Assembly (NCBI GenBank): GCA_945861625.1
Contig: CAMAVI010000002.1
Coordinates: 1-64,000 of the forward strand
DNA: 64,000 nucleotides
Reading direction: 5' to 3'
From: Candidatus Sulfopaludibacter sp. SbA3
GTDB lineage: Bacteria; Acidobacteriota; Terriglobia; Bryobacterales; Bryobacteraceae
The notes beneath the pieces are model-generated. The model was not told the origin of the DNA. It ran no database searches and saw nothing but the letters and a program-made list of their open reading frames with translations. Positions 27,405-35,601 of the stretch are shown piece after piece. The position numbers were made by a program, and so were the translations under genes. Position 1 is the stretch's first letter; each line of letters opens with the position of its first letter.

Positions 27405-27451
27405 CCGGGATTTTGGTGGGATAAGATAGACGGACATAAGAGAGGTTGATC

Positions 27452-29098
27452 ATGACGAGAACCTGCCTGAGTGTGACGCTATTCACTGCCCTGGGGTTCG
27501 CCCAAACCACGGACGAACTTCTCAACGCGGGCAAGAACCCGGAAAACGTGCCGATGCACAGCATGGGCTATGACCGCAAGAGCTATAGCCCGCTCAACCA
27601 GATCAACAAATCCAACGTCAAGCGCCTGGTGCCCATCTGGAACGCCAGCCTGATGAACGATCAGGGCGAGCTGTCGTCGCCCACCATCTACAACGGCGTC
27701 ATGTACGCCATCAACGGCAAGTGGACCATCGCCATCGACATCGAAACCGGCAACCAGCTCTGGCGCACGCAGGTGGAGCTCGAGCCGGGCATCCGCCGCG
27801 TGGCGTTCCACCGCGGCGGCGCGACCATCTTCAACGGCAAGTTGTTCCGCGTGACCATCGACAATCATCTGGTCGCGCTCGACATGAAGACCGGCAAGCA
27901 GCTCTGGAACCAAAAATTCGCCGACGCCAAGGAGGGCTTCTACTCCACCGGCGGGCCGATTGTCGCTAACGGCGTGCTGATTTCCGGCATGGCGGGCGGC
28001 GAGTCCACCACGCGCGGGTTCCTCGATGGCTGGGATCCGGAGACCGGAAATAAATTGTGGCGCAGGTACACGATTCCCGCGCCGGGCGAGCCCGGTTCGG
28101 AAACGTGGCCGCAAGGCAGCGAGGCCTGGAAGGTGGGCGGCGGGCCAACGTGGCGCTCCGGTTCGTATGATCCGCAACTGGATCTGGTGTATTGGGGCAC
28201 GGGCAACGCTGAGCCCTACGATCCCAAACCGCGCGGCAGCCTGGATAGCCTCTACACCAACAGCGTGCTGGCCATTAAGCCGAAGACCGGCGAGATCGCC
28301 TGCTATTACCAGTACACGCCCAACGACGTTTACGACGTGGATGCCGTCGACGAGCAGGTCTTGGCGGACATTCAGGTCAACGGCCAGCCGCGCAAGGTCA
28401 TGATCCAGGCCAACAAGAACGGGTTCCTGTATACGCTGGACCGCACCAACTGCAAGCTGATCGCGGCGCACCCGATCACGCGCGTCAACTGGGCCTCGAA
28501 GATCGATCTGGCGACGGGCCGCCCGGTGTTGACCGACGTGTTCAAGCGGTTCGTGGCCGGTGAAGAGGTCGAGATCCTGCCCTCGCGCGGGACCAACGCC
28601 ACGCCCATCGCGTTCAATCCGAACACGGGCCTGATTTACGCAAGCACATGGGATGTGCCGCGCATTCAAAAGCTCGCTGCGCCGCGGCAGGTCGCCGTGG
28701 GCGGCGTCTCGACCGGCGTTGAGGCCAAGTTCCCGGAAATCAAACCCGGGTCCGTGCTGGGCCACTTCGTGGCTATCAATCCGCTGACGGGTGAGAAGAA
28801 GTGGGAAGTCCCCCTCACCGAGCTAGCGGGCTCAGCGGGGATGCTGGCGACTGGCGGCGGGCTGCTCTTCACGGGCAAGCTCACCGGCGAATTCATCGCG
28901 CTCGACCAGGACACCGGCCAGCAGTTGTGGCAGTTCAAGACCGGCTCCAGCGTCAATGCGACCGCGATCACTTACACGCACAAGGGCCGCCAGTACGTGA
29001 CGGTCGCCTCGGGCCTCGGCGGGAGCCTGGCCACCCGCTACGCCGCGCGCAAGGTGCCAACCGGCGGCTCCATGTGGACCTTCGCGCTGATGGAGTAA
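27452..29098 (+). CDS. Periplasmic PQQ-dependent dehydrogenase-like quinoprotein
   Basis: A 548-residue eight-bladed propeller with signal peptide (residues 1-18) and repeated PQQ blade motifs ('AIDIETGNQLWRT', 'ALDMKTGKQLWNQ', 'GWDPETGNKLWRR', 'ALDQDTGQQLWQF'). 'NDVYDVDAVDE' corresponds to the segment bearing the catalytic Asp of alcohol dehydrogenases. The vicinal Cys-Cys pair of methanol/ethanol dehydrogenases is absent. AGAGG (27441-27445) sets the ATG at 27452. Such enzymes oxidise alcohols or aldehydes and pass electrons to cytochrome c; an oxidase operon follows at once. No PQQ-synthesis genes are in the window. Confidence 0.87.
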   Translation: MTRTCLSVTLFTALGFAQTTDELLNAGKNPENVPMHSMGYDRKSYSPLNQINKSNVKRLVPIWNASLMNDQGELSSPTIYNGVMYAINGKWTIAIDIETGNQLWRTQVELEPGIRRVAFHRGGATIFNGKLFRVTIDNHLVALDMKTGKQLWNQKFADAKEGFYSTGGPIVANGVLISGMAGGESTTRGFLDGWDPETGNKLWRRYTIPAPGEPGSETWPQGSEAWKVGGGPTWRSGSYDPQLDLVYWGTGNAEPYDPKPRGSLDSLYTNSVLAIKPKTGEIACYYQYTPNDVYDVDAVDEQVLADIQVNGQPRKVMIQANKNGFLYTLDRTNCKLIAAHPITRVNWASKIDLATGRPVLTDVFKRFVAGEEVEILPSRGTNATPIAFNPNTGLIYASTWDVPRIQKLAAPRQVAVGGVSTGVEAKFPEIKPGSVLGHFVAINPLTGEKKWEVPLTELAGSAGMLATGGGLLFTGKLTGEFIALDQDTGQQLWQFKTGSSVNATAITYTHKGRQYVTVASGLGGSLATRYAARKVPTGGSMWTFALME

Positions 29099-29120
29099 AC
29101 GGGGGGTGGTGCGCCACTTT

Positions 29121-29196
29121 GATACGAATCGAGCCAGCCTACACCAGCACCGCGGATCTATTTTTTCGTATCAGGGCACCAGGATGTGAGGTGCCA
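29121..29196 (+). other. Intergenic stem-loops between quinoprotein and oxidase genes
   Basis: GATACGAA (29121-29128) pairs with TTCGTATC (29165-29172) over a 36-base loop that ends in a T-run (29161-29166). GGCACC (29175-29180) pairs with GGTGCC (29191-29196). Together they may terminate or attenuate quinoprotein transcription, but neither is a textbook terminator. Confidence 0.35.
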
Positions 29197-29247
29197 GTGA
29201 GAATTCCTTTGCAGTAGGGATTGCGCAGTTGCCGCCCATCGTGCCAG

Positions 29248-29253
29248 TATAAT
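29248..29253 (+). promoter_or_regulatory. Predicted -10 element for the oxidase operon
   Basis: A perfect TATAAT with no good -35 at 17 bp. It implies transcription from about 29260, which excludes the upstream TTG (29221) and supports GTG 29287 as the ccoN start. Confidence 0.45.
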
Positions 29254-29286
29254 CGCTTGCCTCTCTCTCGCCCCACATCGCCGCAA

Positions 29287-30684
29287 GTGGAAAGCGGGCT
29301 TGTGTACGCGCACGGGCTAGCTGCCGTTTTGATGCTGTTCGTCGCCATGACGTTCGGCCTGCTGGCGGGTACTCAACTGCTGCTGCCGGATCTGGGCGCC
29401 GGTGTTCCTTGGATGACCTGGGGCCGTCTCCGCTATGACCACACGCAGGGGATTCTGTTCGGCTGGCTGACCAACGCGTTCCTGGCGTTTCTGTACCACG
29501 CGGTGCCGGTGCTGACCGGCCGGCCCGTCACCAGCGTCCGCTTGGGACAGTGGTTGTTTGGCCTGTGGAATTTCGCCGTCGTAATCCCCGGTTGGATGCT
29601 GGTGCTGGCGGGTTTCAGCCAACCCTTGGAATGGGCCGAATTCCCGCTGATTACGGATGCCTTCGTCATCCTGGCGCTGCTGTTGGCCGCCGTCCAGTTT
29701 CTGCCGGCCTTCTTCACGAAAGGCCTTGAGGATCTTTACGTATCCAGTTGGTACGTCCTCGGCGGACTTGTATTCACGCTGTTCGCCTATCCCATGGGCA
29801 ACCTCGTGCCGGAGTTCCTGCCGGGCGCGCAGGGCGCGGCTTTCAGTGGATTGTGGATTCACGATGCGGTCGGCTTATTCGTGACACCTTTGGCGCTGGC
29901 CATCATCTATTTCGTGATTCCGGCGGCCTCCCGGCGGCCCATTTACAGCCACTTCCTTTCGATGCTGGGCTTCTGGCTGCTCTTCTTCTTGTATCCTCTC
30001 AACGGTACGCATCATTATGTTTACTCCGTGATTCCGATGAGTGCGCAGATCGGAGCGATCACTGCTTCGGCACTGCTGGGTCTGGACGTGATTCTCGTCG
30101 TGACTAATCTGCTGCTTTCGTTGCGCGGCAGCGGATACTTCGCGCGCGACATCCCCTTGCGCTTTGTTGCGACGGGCACTGTCTTCTATTTACTCGTCAG
30201 CATTCAGGGTTCCCTGCAGGCGCAGATGGCGATCAACCGTGCCGTGCATTTTTCCGATTGGGTGATCGGGCATTCGCATCTCGCGATGCTCGGCTTTGCG
30301 ACGTTCGCGGCAGCGGGCGGCATAGGCCACGCTTGGCAACGCATCCCCTGGGCTCGTTACAACCGGCGGGCGATGACGTGGTCCTACTGGCTGCTGGTGA
30401 CCGGAGTGCTGTTGATGGTTCCGCACCTGACGCTGGCGGGACTCAGCGAAGCGCGCCTGTGGCAATCTGGAGCGCCCTGGATCGAGTCCGTGCGCGCCGC
30501 CCAAATCCATTGGCTGGTGCGCGTGCTTTCGGCTATCCCGCTGTTTGCCGGTTTCATCGCTTTCCTGATCGGACTCACCACCGGACCGCCCGGCGCGGGG
30601 CTGGCGGAAATCGAAAGCTCCATCGGGCTGGAGCCGGTCGAGCAGGTTTCGCCGAAAATGATGGAAGCCGCGGAGGCCTCATGA
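29287..30684 (+). CDS. ccoN: cbb3-type cytochrome c oxidase subunit I
   Basis: About 465 residues and 12 membrane helices. The haem and CuB ligands are visible: His in 'RYDHTQGILFGW', 'FLYHAVP', 'WIHDAVGL' (CuB), 'GTHHYVY' (two CuB His) and 'GHSHLAML' (haem b3/b). The Tyr six residues before the HH pair ('FLYPLNGTHH') matches the cbb3 cross-linked tyrosine. It is the proton-pumping catalytic subunit reducing O2. The start is GTG 29287, weakly supported by the TATAAT at 29248; TTG 29221 is the alternative. The stop overlaps the next gene's ATG. Confidence 0.88.
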   Translation: MESGLVYAHGLAAVLMLFVAMTFGLLAGTQLLLPDLGAGVPWMTWGRLRYDHTQGILFGWLTNAFLAFLYHAVPVLTGRPVTSVRLGQWLFGLWNFAVVIPGWMLVLAGFSQPLEWAEFPLITDAFVILALLLAAVQFLPAFFTKGLEDLYVSSWYVLGGLVFTLFAYPMGNLVPEFLPGAQGAAFSGLWIHDAVGLFVTPLALAIIYFVIPAASRRPIYSHFLSMLGFWLLFFLYPLNGTHHYVYSVIPMSAQIGAITASALLGLDVILVVTNLLLSLRGSGYFARDIPLRFVATGTVFYLLVSIQGSLQAQMAINRAVHFSDWVIGHSHLAMLGFATFAAAGGIGHAWQRIPWARYNRRAMTWSYWLLVTGVLLMVPHLTLAGLSEARLWQSGAPWIESVRAAQIHWLVRVLSAIPLFAGFIAFLIGLTTGPPGAGLAEIESSIGLEPVEQVSPKMMEAAEAS

Positions 30685-31892
30685 GAGCGCTCCGCATGTC
30701 CTACATCGTCGCGTCAGTGGCGGGCGTCCTGTTCTTTGTTCTTTCCGTGGCGCTCCTCGGCGTCTGGCCCGCGCGCGTGCTGCAGGAGCAGACGAGTAAC
30801 ATGGCGCCCGAGAATCCGCTGGGTCTCACGCGCAGCGAACAACGCGGTCGCGCCATCTATGCCCGCGAAGGCTGCGCCTACTGCCACACCCAGCAGATCC
30901 GCTTTACAGAAGCTGACATGAAACGCTTCGGGGCGCCCACGCTCGCCTGGGAAACCCGCCTGGATTATCCGCACCTATGGGGCACCCGCCGCATCGGTCC
31001 GGATCTCTCGCGGCAATATCAGACGCACCCTGCCGACTGGCATTTCGCGCATCTCTATTCGCCCCGCAGCGTCGTGACGGATTCCGTGATGCCGAACTAC
31101 AGGACGCTTTTCAACGGTGCGCCGGATCAACCCACGCAAGAAGCGCGCGACTTGGTCAACTATCTGGACTCGCTCGGCCGCGCCCGCGAACTGGCCGGTC
31201 CGGAAGGGGAAGCCCGCGCCCGCAAGGGCTGCAATTGCCCCGATGACGAGATGCAACAGATGGTGTTTCACTCGCCGGTGATCAATGCCAACGCCGGGAA
31301 GGCCCGCCGCGCCGGTCCCACGCCCACGCTTTCCAATAGCACCGACATCGCGCGCGGACGTGAGATCTACCAGCACAACTGCGCGAGCTGCCACGGACCC
31401 CAGGGCCATGGCGACGGCGCCGCCGGCTCGCTGCGTCCGGTCTCAGCGGATCTGAGCGAGCATCAATACTCGCTTTCGCGCCTCAGCTTTGTCCTCGAAA
31501 ACGGTGTCGCCGGAACCGCCATGCCCGCCTGGCGGGATTTTTCGCTCGCCGACCGAGCGGCGGTTGCCGCGGCAGTGCGCGAGCTTTCCACGCGTCCGGC
31601 GGAGCCCGCGATTCCCGCGGCAACTCTCGAACTCGGCGCACGCGTGTATCGCGCCAACTGCGCGCAATGCCACGGCATGAACGGAGGCGGTGACGGCTCG
31701 GCTGTCCCTGAACTGCGCATCGTTCCCGCTAATCTGCAAGGCGTCCGCCCCACCCTTGCACAAAGTATCAGAGTGTTGCGCAATGGAATCGAGGGAACAC
31801 AGATGGCCGTGTGGACGGGCCGGTTGAGCGAAGCCGAACTTTCGGCGGTGGCCTACTACGTTCGCGGCTTTTATCAGGAGGGGCAGCGGTGA
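30681..31892 (+). CDS. ccoO: Fused CcoO-type cytochrome c with two further cytochrome c domains
   Basis: A 403-residue membrane-anchored triheme protein: one N-terminal helix (8-29), a CcoO domain with haem site CAYCH (65-69) and 'VMPNY' axial Met (137), then two cytochrome c domains with CASCH (234-238) and CAQCH (327-331), and axial-Met candidates M281 and M375. This combines CcoO with a CcoP-like dihaem module lacking CcoP's own anchor. A CNC pair (184-186) lies in the linker. It would carry electrons from periplasmic donors to CcoN. It overlaps ccoN by ATGA and the next gene by GTGA. Confidence 0.9.
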   Translation: MRALRMSYIVASVAGVLFFVLSVALLGVWPARVLQEQTSNMAPENPLGLTRSEQRGRAIYAREGCAYCHTQQIRFTEADMKRFGAPTLAWETRLDYPHLWGTRRIGPDLSRQYQTHPADWHFAHLYSPRSVVTDSVMPNYRTLFNGAPDQPTQEARDLVNYLDSLGRARELAGPEGEARARKGCNCPDDEMQQMVFHSPVINANAGKARRAGPTPTLSNSTDIARGREIYQHNCASCHGPQGHGDGAAGSLRPVSADLSEHQYSLSRLSFVLENGVAGTAMPAWRDFSLADRAAVAAAVRELSTRPAEPAIPAATLELGARVYRANCAQCHGMNGGGDGSAVPELRIVPANLQGVRPTLAQSIRVLRNGIEGTQMAVWTGRLSEAELSAVAYYVRGFYQEGQR

Positions 31893-32056
31893 TCGAAGAC
31901 CTCATCGTATTTTCGGCCCTCGCGTTTGCCCTCGTTTTTCTTGTCGCGTGGCTGCTGAGTCCCCGTTTGCGCGCCTGGATCGAAAAACCCAAGCATCGTT
32001 TTCAGGCAAATGTGCAAGACTATGAACGGATGCTGAAGAGAGGAGGCCGCCCGTGA
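31889..32056 (+). CDS. Small single-helix protein of the cbb3 operon (CcoQ-like)
   Basis: A 55-residue protein starting at GTG, with one transmembrane helix (about residues 5-24) and a basic cytoplasmic tail ('SPRLRAWIEKPKHRF'). Its size and its place after the catalytic and cytochrome subunits match CcoQ-type accessory subunits, but the sequence itself is not diagnostic. Both ends overlap neighbours (GTGA start and stop), so it is clearly translated within the operon. Confidence 0.7.
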   Translation: MIEDLIVFSALAFALVFLVAWLLSPRLRAWIEKPKHRFQANVQDYERMLKRGGRP

Positions 32057-33015
32057 GACCCAGCGAAAAAGGAAGCATGCTCGCGATTGTCGTGGCCTGC
32101 TGCGCCATCGGAGCCGTCACCGTGGCTGCCACGCTGGGGCTGTCTCCCACCGTGCTCCGCCAGGAGAAGTCAGCGCCGCCCAGCATCGCAACGGAAGAGT
32201 ACGGCCGCCGCTTGATCGCGCAAACCTCGGAACTACTGGGTCCCGATGTCGCCGATCCCGGCAAGCGCTATTCGGGGAGCCGGATGGCCTGCGCCTCCTG
32301 CCACCTGGGCGCAGGAACCGAACCCGGTACGCTCACGCTCCTACTCACGACGGAACACTTTCCGCGCGTTTCTCCGCGCGTGGGTGCCAAGACCGACGTC
32401 GAGGATCGCATCAACGAATGCCTGACGCGCAGCATGAACGGCAAGCCTCTGCCTAAGGACAGTCCGGAAATAATGGCCATGGCGGCTTACCTGCGGTCGC
32501 TGGGTGACTACAATAAGGCGCTGGGCGCGGCGCAGAAGAAGGCGCATGAGCCGTCTACGTTTAAGACCCCCAATCGCGCTGCCGACCTCAACGCGGGCAA
32601 GAAGGTGTTTGGCGAGAAATGCGCCGCCTGCCATGGACTAGACGGCCTGGGACTGCGTGCCAATGCCGACCCCAAGCGCGGCTATGTGTTCCCGCCGCTC
32701 TGGGGCCCAGACAGCTTTAACGACGGCGCGGGCATGCACCGCGTGCTCACCGCCGCGCGCTTCATCAAGGCGCGCATGCCGCTGGGCAGTCCGGATCTCG
32801 ATGACAATCAGGCGTTCGATGTGGCCGCCTACATCAATTCCCAGCCGCGTCCAGAGATGGCCAATCTCGACCAGGACTATCCCAAGCGCGAGGCCAAGCC
32901 GGTGGATAACTCCTACGGCCCCTTCGCCGATCCTTTCCCGATCAACCAGCACCGCTTCGGCCCCTACGCGCCTATTGAGGCATATTACAAGAAGTTGCAG
33001 AAGGGCGCGAAGTAG
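32053..33015 (+). CDS. Dihaem cytochrome c, TsdA (thiosulfate dehydrogenase)-like
   Basis: A 320-residue protein with an N-terminal hydrophobic anchor or signal (10-30) and two cytochrome c domains: CASCH (80-84) and CAACH (190-194). The segment 'DVEDRINECLTRSMNGKPLP' after the first haem and 'FPPLWGPDSFNDGAGM' after the second are characteristic of the TsdA family. TsdA oxidises thiosulfate to tetrathionate, using an unusual Cys haem ligand; C123 is one candidate but I cannot align it with certainty. AGGAGG (32041-32046) precedes the GTG. Its place directly after the oxidase suggests direct electron delivery. Confidence 0.82.
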   Translation: MRPSEKGSMLAIVVACCAIGAVTVAATLGLSPTVLRQEKSAPPSIATEEYGRRLIAQTSELLGPDVADPGKRYSGSRMACASCHLGAGTEPGTLTLLLTTEHFPRVSPRVGAKTDVEDRINECLTRSMNGKPLPKDSPEIMAMAAYLRSLGDYNKALGAAQKKAHEPSTFKTPNRAADLNAGKKVFGEKCAACHGLDGLGLRANADPKRGYVFPPLWGPDSFNDGAGMHRVLTAARFIKARMPLGSPDLDDNQAFDVAAYINSQPRPEMANLDQDYPKREAKPVDNSYGPFADPFPINQHRFGPYAPIEAYYKKLQKGAK

Positions 33016-33092
33016 GGGGCTGGTCGTAGCGCCAGTCGCCGTATGATAAGATGTGGTTGTTTTTCCAGGTCCCAGATTAGAGCGAGGTGCAT

Positions 33093-33800
33093 ATGAGCAA
33101 ACAAGATTCCGTGGCGCCGGTCAGGCGTTCCTTTCTGACTTCGATGAATGCCGGAATGGCGGCATTGGCGGGACTGGCGGTCAGCGGCGTCGCGCGGGCC
33201 CAGAGCAAGCCGGCGTCGGCCTCGCGTTTTGAGCCGGCCCGTCATGACAAAGACGACTGGTACGATCAGATCCCGGGCAAACACCGCATGGTGTTCGACA
33301 CCACGGCGTTTGAACCGTTTGCGGATGCCGTTCGGTTCGCCAACAATTTCTTCCGCGGGAACCAGGGCGGATACGGGCTGTCGAGCAGCGATCTGGCGGT
33401 GGTGATCATCGCGCGCCATCGCTCCACACCCTTCGGCTATAACGACGCCATGTGGGCGAAGTACGGAAAGATCATGGGCCCACGCTCCAAAGCCGAAGAT
33501 CCCAAGACGAAGTCGGCCCCATTGGTGAACCTGTTCAACGCTACCGAGAACATCGAGCCATTGACCGGCGGCAGCACTCTGGACGCTCTGGCCAAAGTGG
33601 GCGTGCAGTTCGCGGTCTGCGGACTGGCCACAGGCGCTTACGGCAGGTCGATTGCCGAAGCTACCGGCCAAAAGGCCGAGGACGTAGTTAAGGAATTGGG
33701 CGCGAATCTGGTGGCGAACGCGCGCATCGTGCCGGCCGGCATCGTCGCCGTCAATCGCGCCCAGGAGCGCGGGTTTACGCTGGCCAGCGTGAGCGTCTAG
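33093..33800 (+). CDS. Tat-exported DsrE-family protein
   Basis: A 235-residue protein with a Tat signal ('RRSFLTSMNAGMAALAGLAV', residues 11-30, cleaved near 'ARAQS'). The mature part is DsrE/F-like: 'HRMVFDTTAFEPFADAVRFANNF', 'ALAKVGVQFAVCGLA' with the conserved Cys, and the C-terminal 'VPAGIVAVNRAQERGFTL'. DsrE proteins are sulfur carriers or binders; Tat export puts this one in the periplasm. GAGGTG lies 4-5 bp before the ATG. It follows the TsdA-like cytochrome by 77 bp. The real function is untested. Confidence 0.84.
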   Translation: MSKQDSVAPVRRSFLTSMNAGMAALAGLAVSGVARAQSKPASASRFEPARHDKDDWYDQIPGKHRMVFDTTAFEPFADAVRFANNFFRGNQGGYGLSSSDLAVVIIARHRSTPFGYNDAMWAKYGKIMGPRSKAEDPKTKSAPLVNLFNATENIEPLTGGSTLDALAKVGVQFAVCGLATGAYGRSIAEATGQKAEDVVKELGANLVANARIVPAGIVAVNRAQERGFTLASVSV

Positions 33801-33873
33801 TCAGCCTGCAAAGGGCCTACGGGCTCCGTTTTGCGGGCTGGTACTGAGAAGAAAGGAAACGGGGAGATCAAAT

Positions 33874-34407
33874 ATGAAACGTGTACTGCTGAGTTTGGCC
33901 ATGGCCGTGTTGGGAGCGTCCGTCGCGGCCGCGCAAGCCGGGGTTACCAAGGACAAGATCGAGGGGATTACCAATCTCTCCCGCGTGGGGACTACGGTTG
34001 CCTGCGCCGGTGCGATCACACCAGCCTCCATCGCGGGGATTAAGAAGATGGGCTTCGCGTCCATCATCAACCTGCGGATGGATAATGAGCCCGGCAGTGA
34101 TATTGCCGCCGAGGAAGCTGCCGCCAAGGCTGCCGGGATGAAGTTCGTCCATATTCCGATGAACTCCACGATGCCCGAGGCCGCCACGGCCGACCGCTTC
34201 CTGCGGGTCATCACGGAACCCAGCAGTGAGCCGGCCTTCATTCATTGCGCGAGCGGAAACCGCGCCTCCGCCGTATGGCTGATCAAGCGCGTTGTCATCG
34301 ACAAGTGGGATCTGGCCAAGGCGCAGGAGGAAGCCGCCGCGCTCGGGCTGACCAGCCCCGTGCTGAAGCAGTTCGCGGCCGATTACATCAAAGCTCATAC
34401 GAAATAG
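33874..34407 (+). CDS. Periplasmic Cys-based phosphatase-fold protein
   Basis: A 177-residue protein with a Sec signal peptide (1-20) and a dual-specificity-phosphatase/BLH-type fold. The P-loop HCASGNRAS (124-132) satisfies HCxxGxR[ST], with nucleophile C125 and R130. The general-acid region is not obvious. Related BLH-type domains are found near persulfide dioxygenases and sulfur genes, and a phosphatase and a sulfur-handling role are both possible. It lies 73 bp after the DsrE-like gene and is followed by a strong terminator. Confidence 0.8.
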   Translation: MKRVLLSLAMAVLGASVAAAQAGVTKDKIEGITNLSRVGTTVACAGAITPASIAGIKKMGFASIINLRMDNEPGSDIAAEEAAAKAAGMKFVHIPMNSTMPEAATADRFLRVITEPSSEPAFIHCASGNRASAVWLIKRVVIDKWDLAKAQEEAAALGLTSPVLKQFAADYIKAHTK

Positions 34408-34445
34408 GGCGCACGCGAAGTAGACCGAGAATACGAACGCAAGGT

Positions 34446-34481
34446 GGAGCGGCGCGGATTGCGCCGCTCCTTTTCTTTTTT
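34446..34481 (+). terminator. Rho-independent terminator
   Basis: GGAGCGGCGC (34446-34455) and GCGCCGCTCC (34461-34470) form a perfect 10-bp stem with a 5-base loop, followed by TTTTCTTTTTT. It ends transcription of the plus-strand block just before the convergent MBL gene. There is no T-run on the minus side, so it works in one direction. Confidence 0.93.
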
Positions 34482-35562
34482 AGTAAGTCTTGCTGAAGTT
34501 GTTCCGCGTGTTCGTGACCGTAAACGTGCCGTTCGACTGCGCGGACAACTTGATCCAATAGGCCTTGCCGTTGTGCGCCGGCGGGGGCGGGGCATTGGGC
34601 CCCGGCGCGGGAGCTTTGATCGCCGCCACCGGCATGGCCGCGGGCTGATCGTCGGCGGTATTCGCGATGAACATCCCCGGCATCGTGTATTCCTGCCCGC
34701 TCAGCGCCGAGAAGTGAATCTGCCACAGGTCTTCCAGGCCCGGCGAGGTGTGGATCGCCATCATCACGTCGGGATCGCCGCCCTTGCGCGTGCCGTTGTT
34801 CATGATCGCCACGCGCGGATGGAGCCCGTGAATCATCACCGGCGAATTCGAAGTCGCCACGCCATGATGCAGGCCCAGTAGTACATCCACGGGACCGATC
34901 TTGGCATTCGGGCACATGACTTCGAACTCCTTCTGCTTCGGCAAATCTCCTTCGTGATACGTGCGGAACTTGCCATAGGTCACATAGACCGAGACCGACA
35001 TCGGATCTTCCAGGTTGCTCTCCGACGTCTTGAAATTCGCGCACGTGGGATTCGGCTTGCCACCGCCGGGCAGCGGCGACTTGATAATCTCGCCGGCCGA
35101 GCTCACCACGCGCACATCCACGCCGCCGAGCGCGATCTTATCGCCGGGTTTCGCCACCGTGTGCTTGGTTTTGGCGTAAAGCTTGGGATAAACGTTCTTG
35201 AGAAAGCTGTCCGGCAGCTCGCCCGGCTGCACATTCGGACCGTGGTCGATGAATTCGCCGATGGGCATGCGGGCCGCCAGTTCCTCCAGGCCGCCGAAGT
35301 GATCGCCGTGCCAGTGCGTGATGATGACGCGGTCGATCTTGGTGAGTCCGGCCGCCTTCGCCGCATCCACAATGCGCGTGGCGTCGCGAACCGCCGCCTG
35401 CGCGCCCGCGTTTCCGGTGTCGATCAGCAGTGACTCGCCCGTCGGCGCGACAAACAGTGTAGCGTTGCCGCCCTCCACATCAACGACATAGATATCTAAA
35501 GGCTTCGCAGCCTGCGCCAGCAGCAAGCATGGCGCCAGTAAAAACAGGAAAGCTTTACTCAT
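34480..35562 (-). CDS. Secreted metallo-beta-lactamase-fold hydrolase (ComEC/Rec2-like)
   Basis: A 360-residue protein with signal peptide (1-17). The metal motif HxHxDH is 'HWHGDH' at residues 83-88, following 'IDVVDVEGGNA'-type strands and 'LLIDTG' (46-50), the pattern of ComEC C-terminal-like MBL domains. An 'LGLHHGVATSNSP' segment supplies a further His. The C-terminus is Pro/Ala-rich. The substrate is unknown; stand-alone secreted members are frequent in Acidobacteriota. AAGGAG sits upstream of the ATG. Confidence 0.85.
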   Translation of the reverse strand: MSKAFLFLLAPCLLLAQAAKPLDIYVVDVEGGNATLFVAPTGESLLIDTGNAGAQAAVRDATRIVDAAKAAGLTKIDRVIITHWHGDHFGGLEELAARMPIGEFIDHGPNVQPGELPDSFLKNVYPKLYAKTKHTVAKPGDKIALGGVDVRVVSSAGEIIKSPLPGGGKPNPTCANFKTSESNLEDPMSVSVYVTYGKFRTYHEGDLPKQKEFEVMCPNAKIGPVDVLLGLHHGVATSNSPVMIHGLHPRVAIMNNGTRKGGDPDVMMAIHTSPGLEDLWQIHFSALSGQEYTMPGMFIANTADDQPAAMPVAAIKAPAPGPNAPPPPAHNGKAYWIKLSAQSNGTFTVTNTRNNFSKTY

Positions 35563-35601
35563 GGCAATCTCCTTAGAAACGCTATCTTACCGCGAACCGC
35601 G

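Noticed and set aside
27479-28765. 428-codon open frame on the minus strand
   Set aside because: Antisense to the quinoprotein dehydrogenase, which has clear PQQ blade motifs.
29221-29286. TTG start for ccoN
   Set aside because: Lies upstream of the TATAAT element and adds a basic, non-family N-terminus. Kept as an alternative only.
30258-30680. N-terminal extension of the triheme cytochrome
   Set aside because: Reads through ccoN out of frame; the ATG at 30681 overlaps the ccoN stop and starts the membrane anchor.
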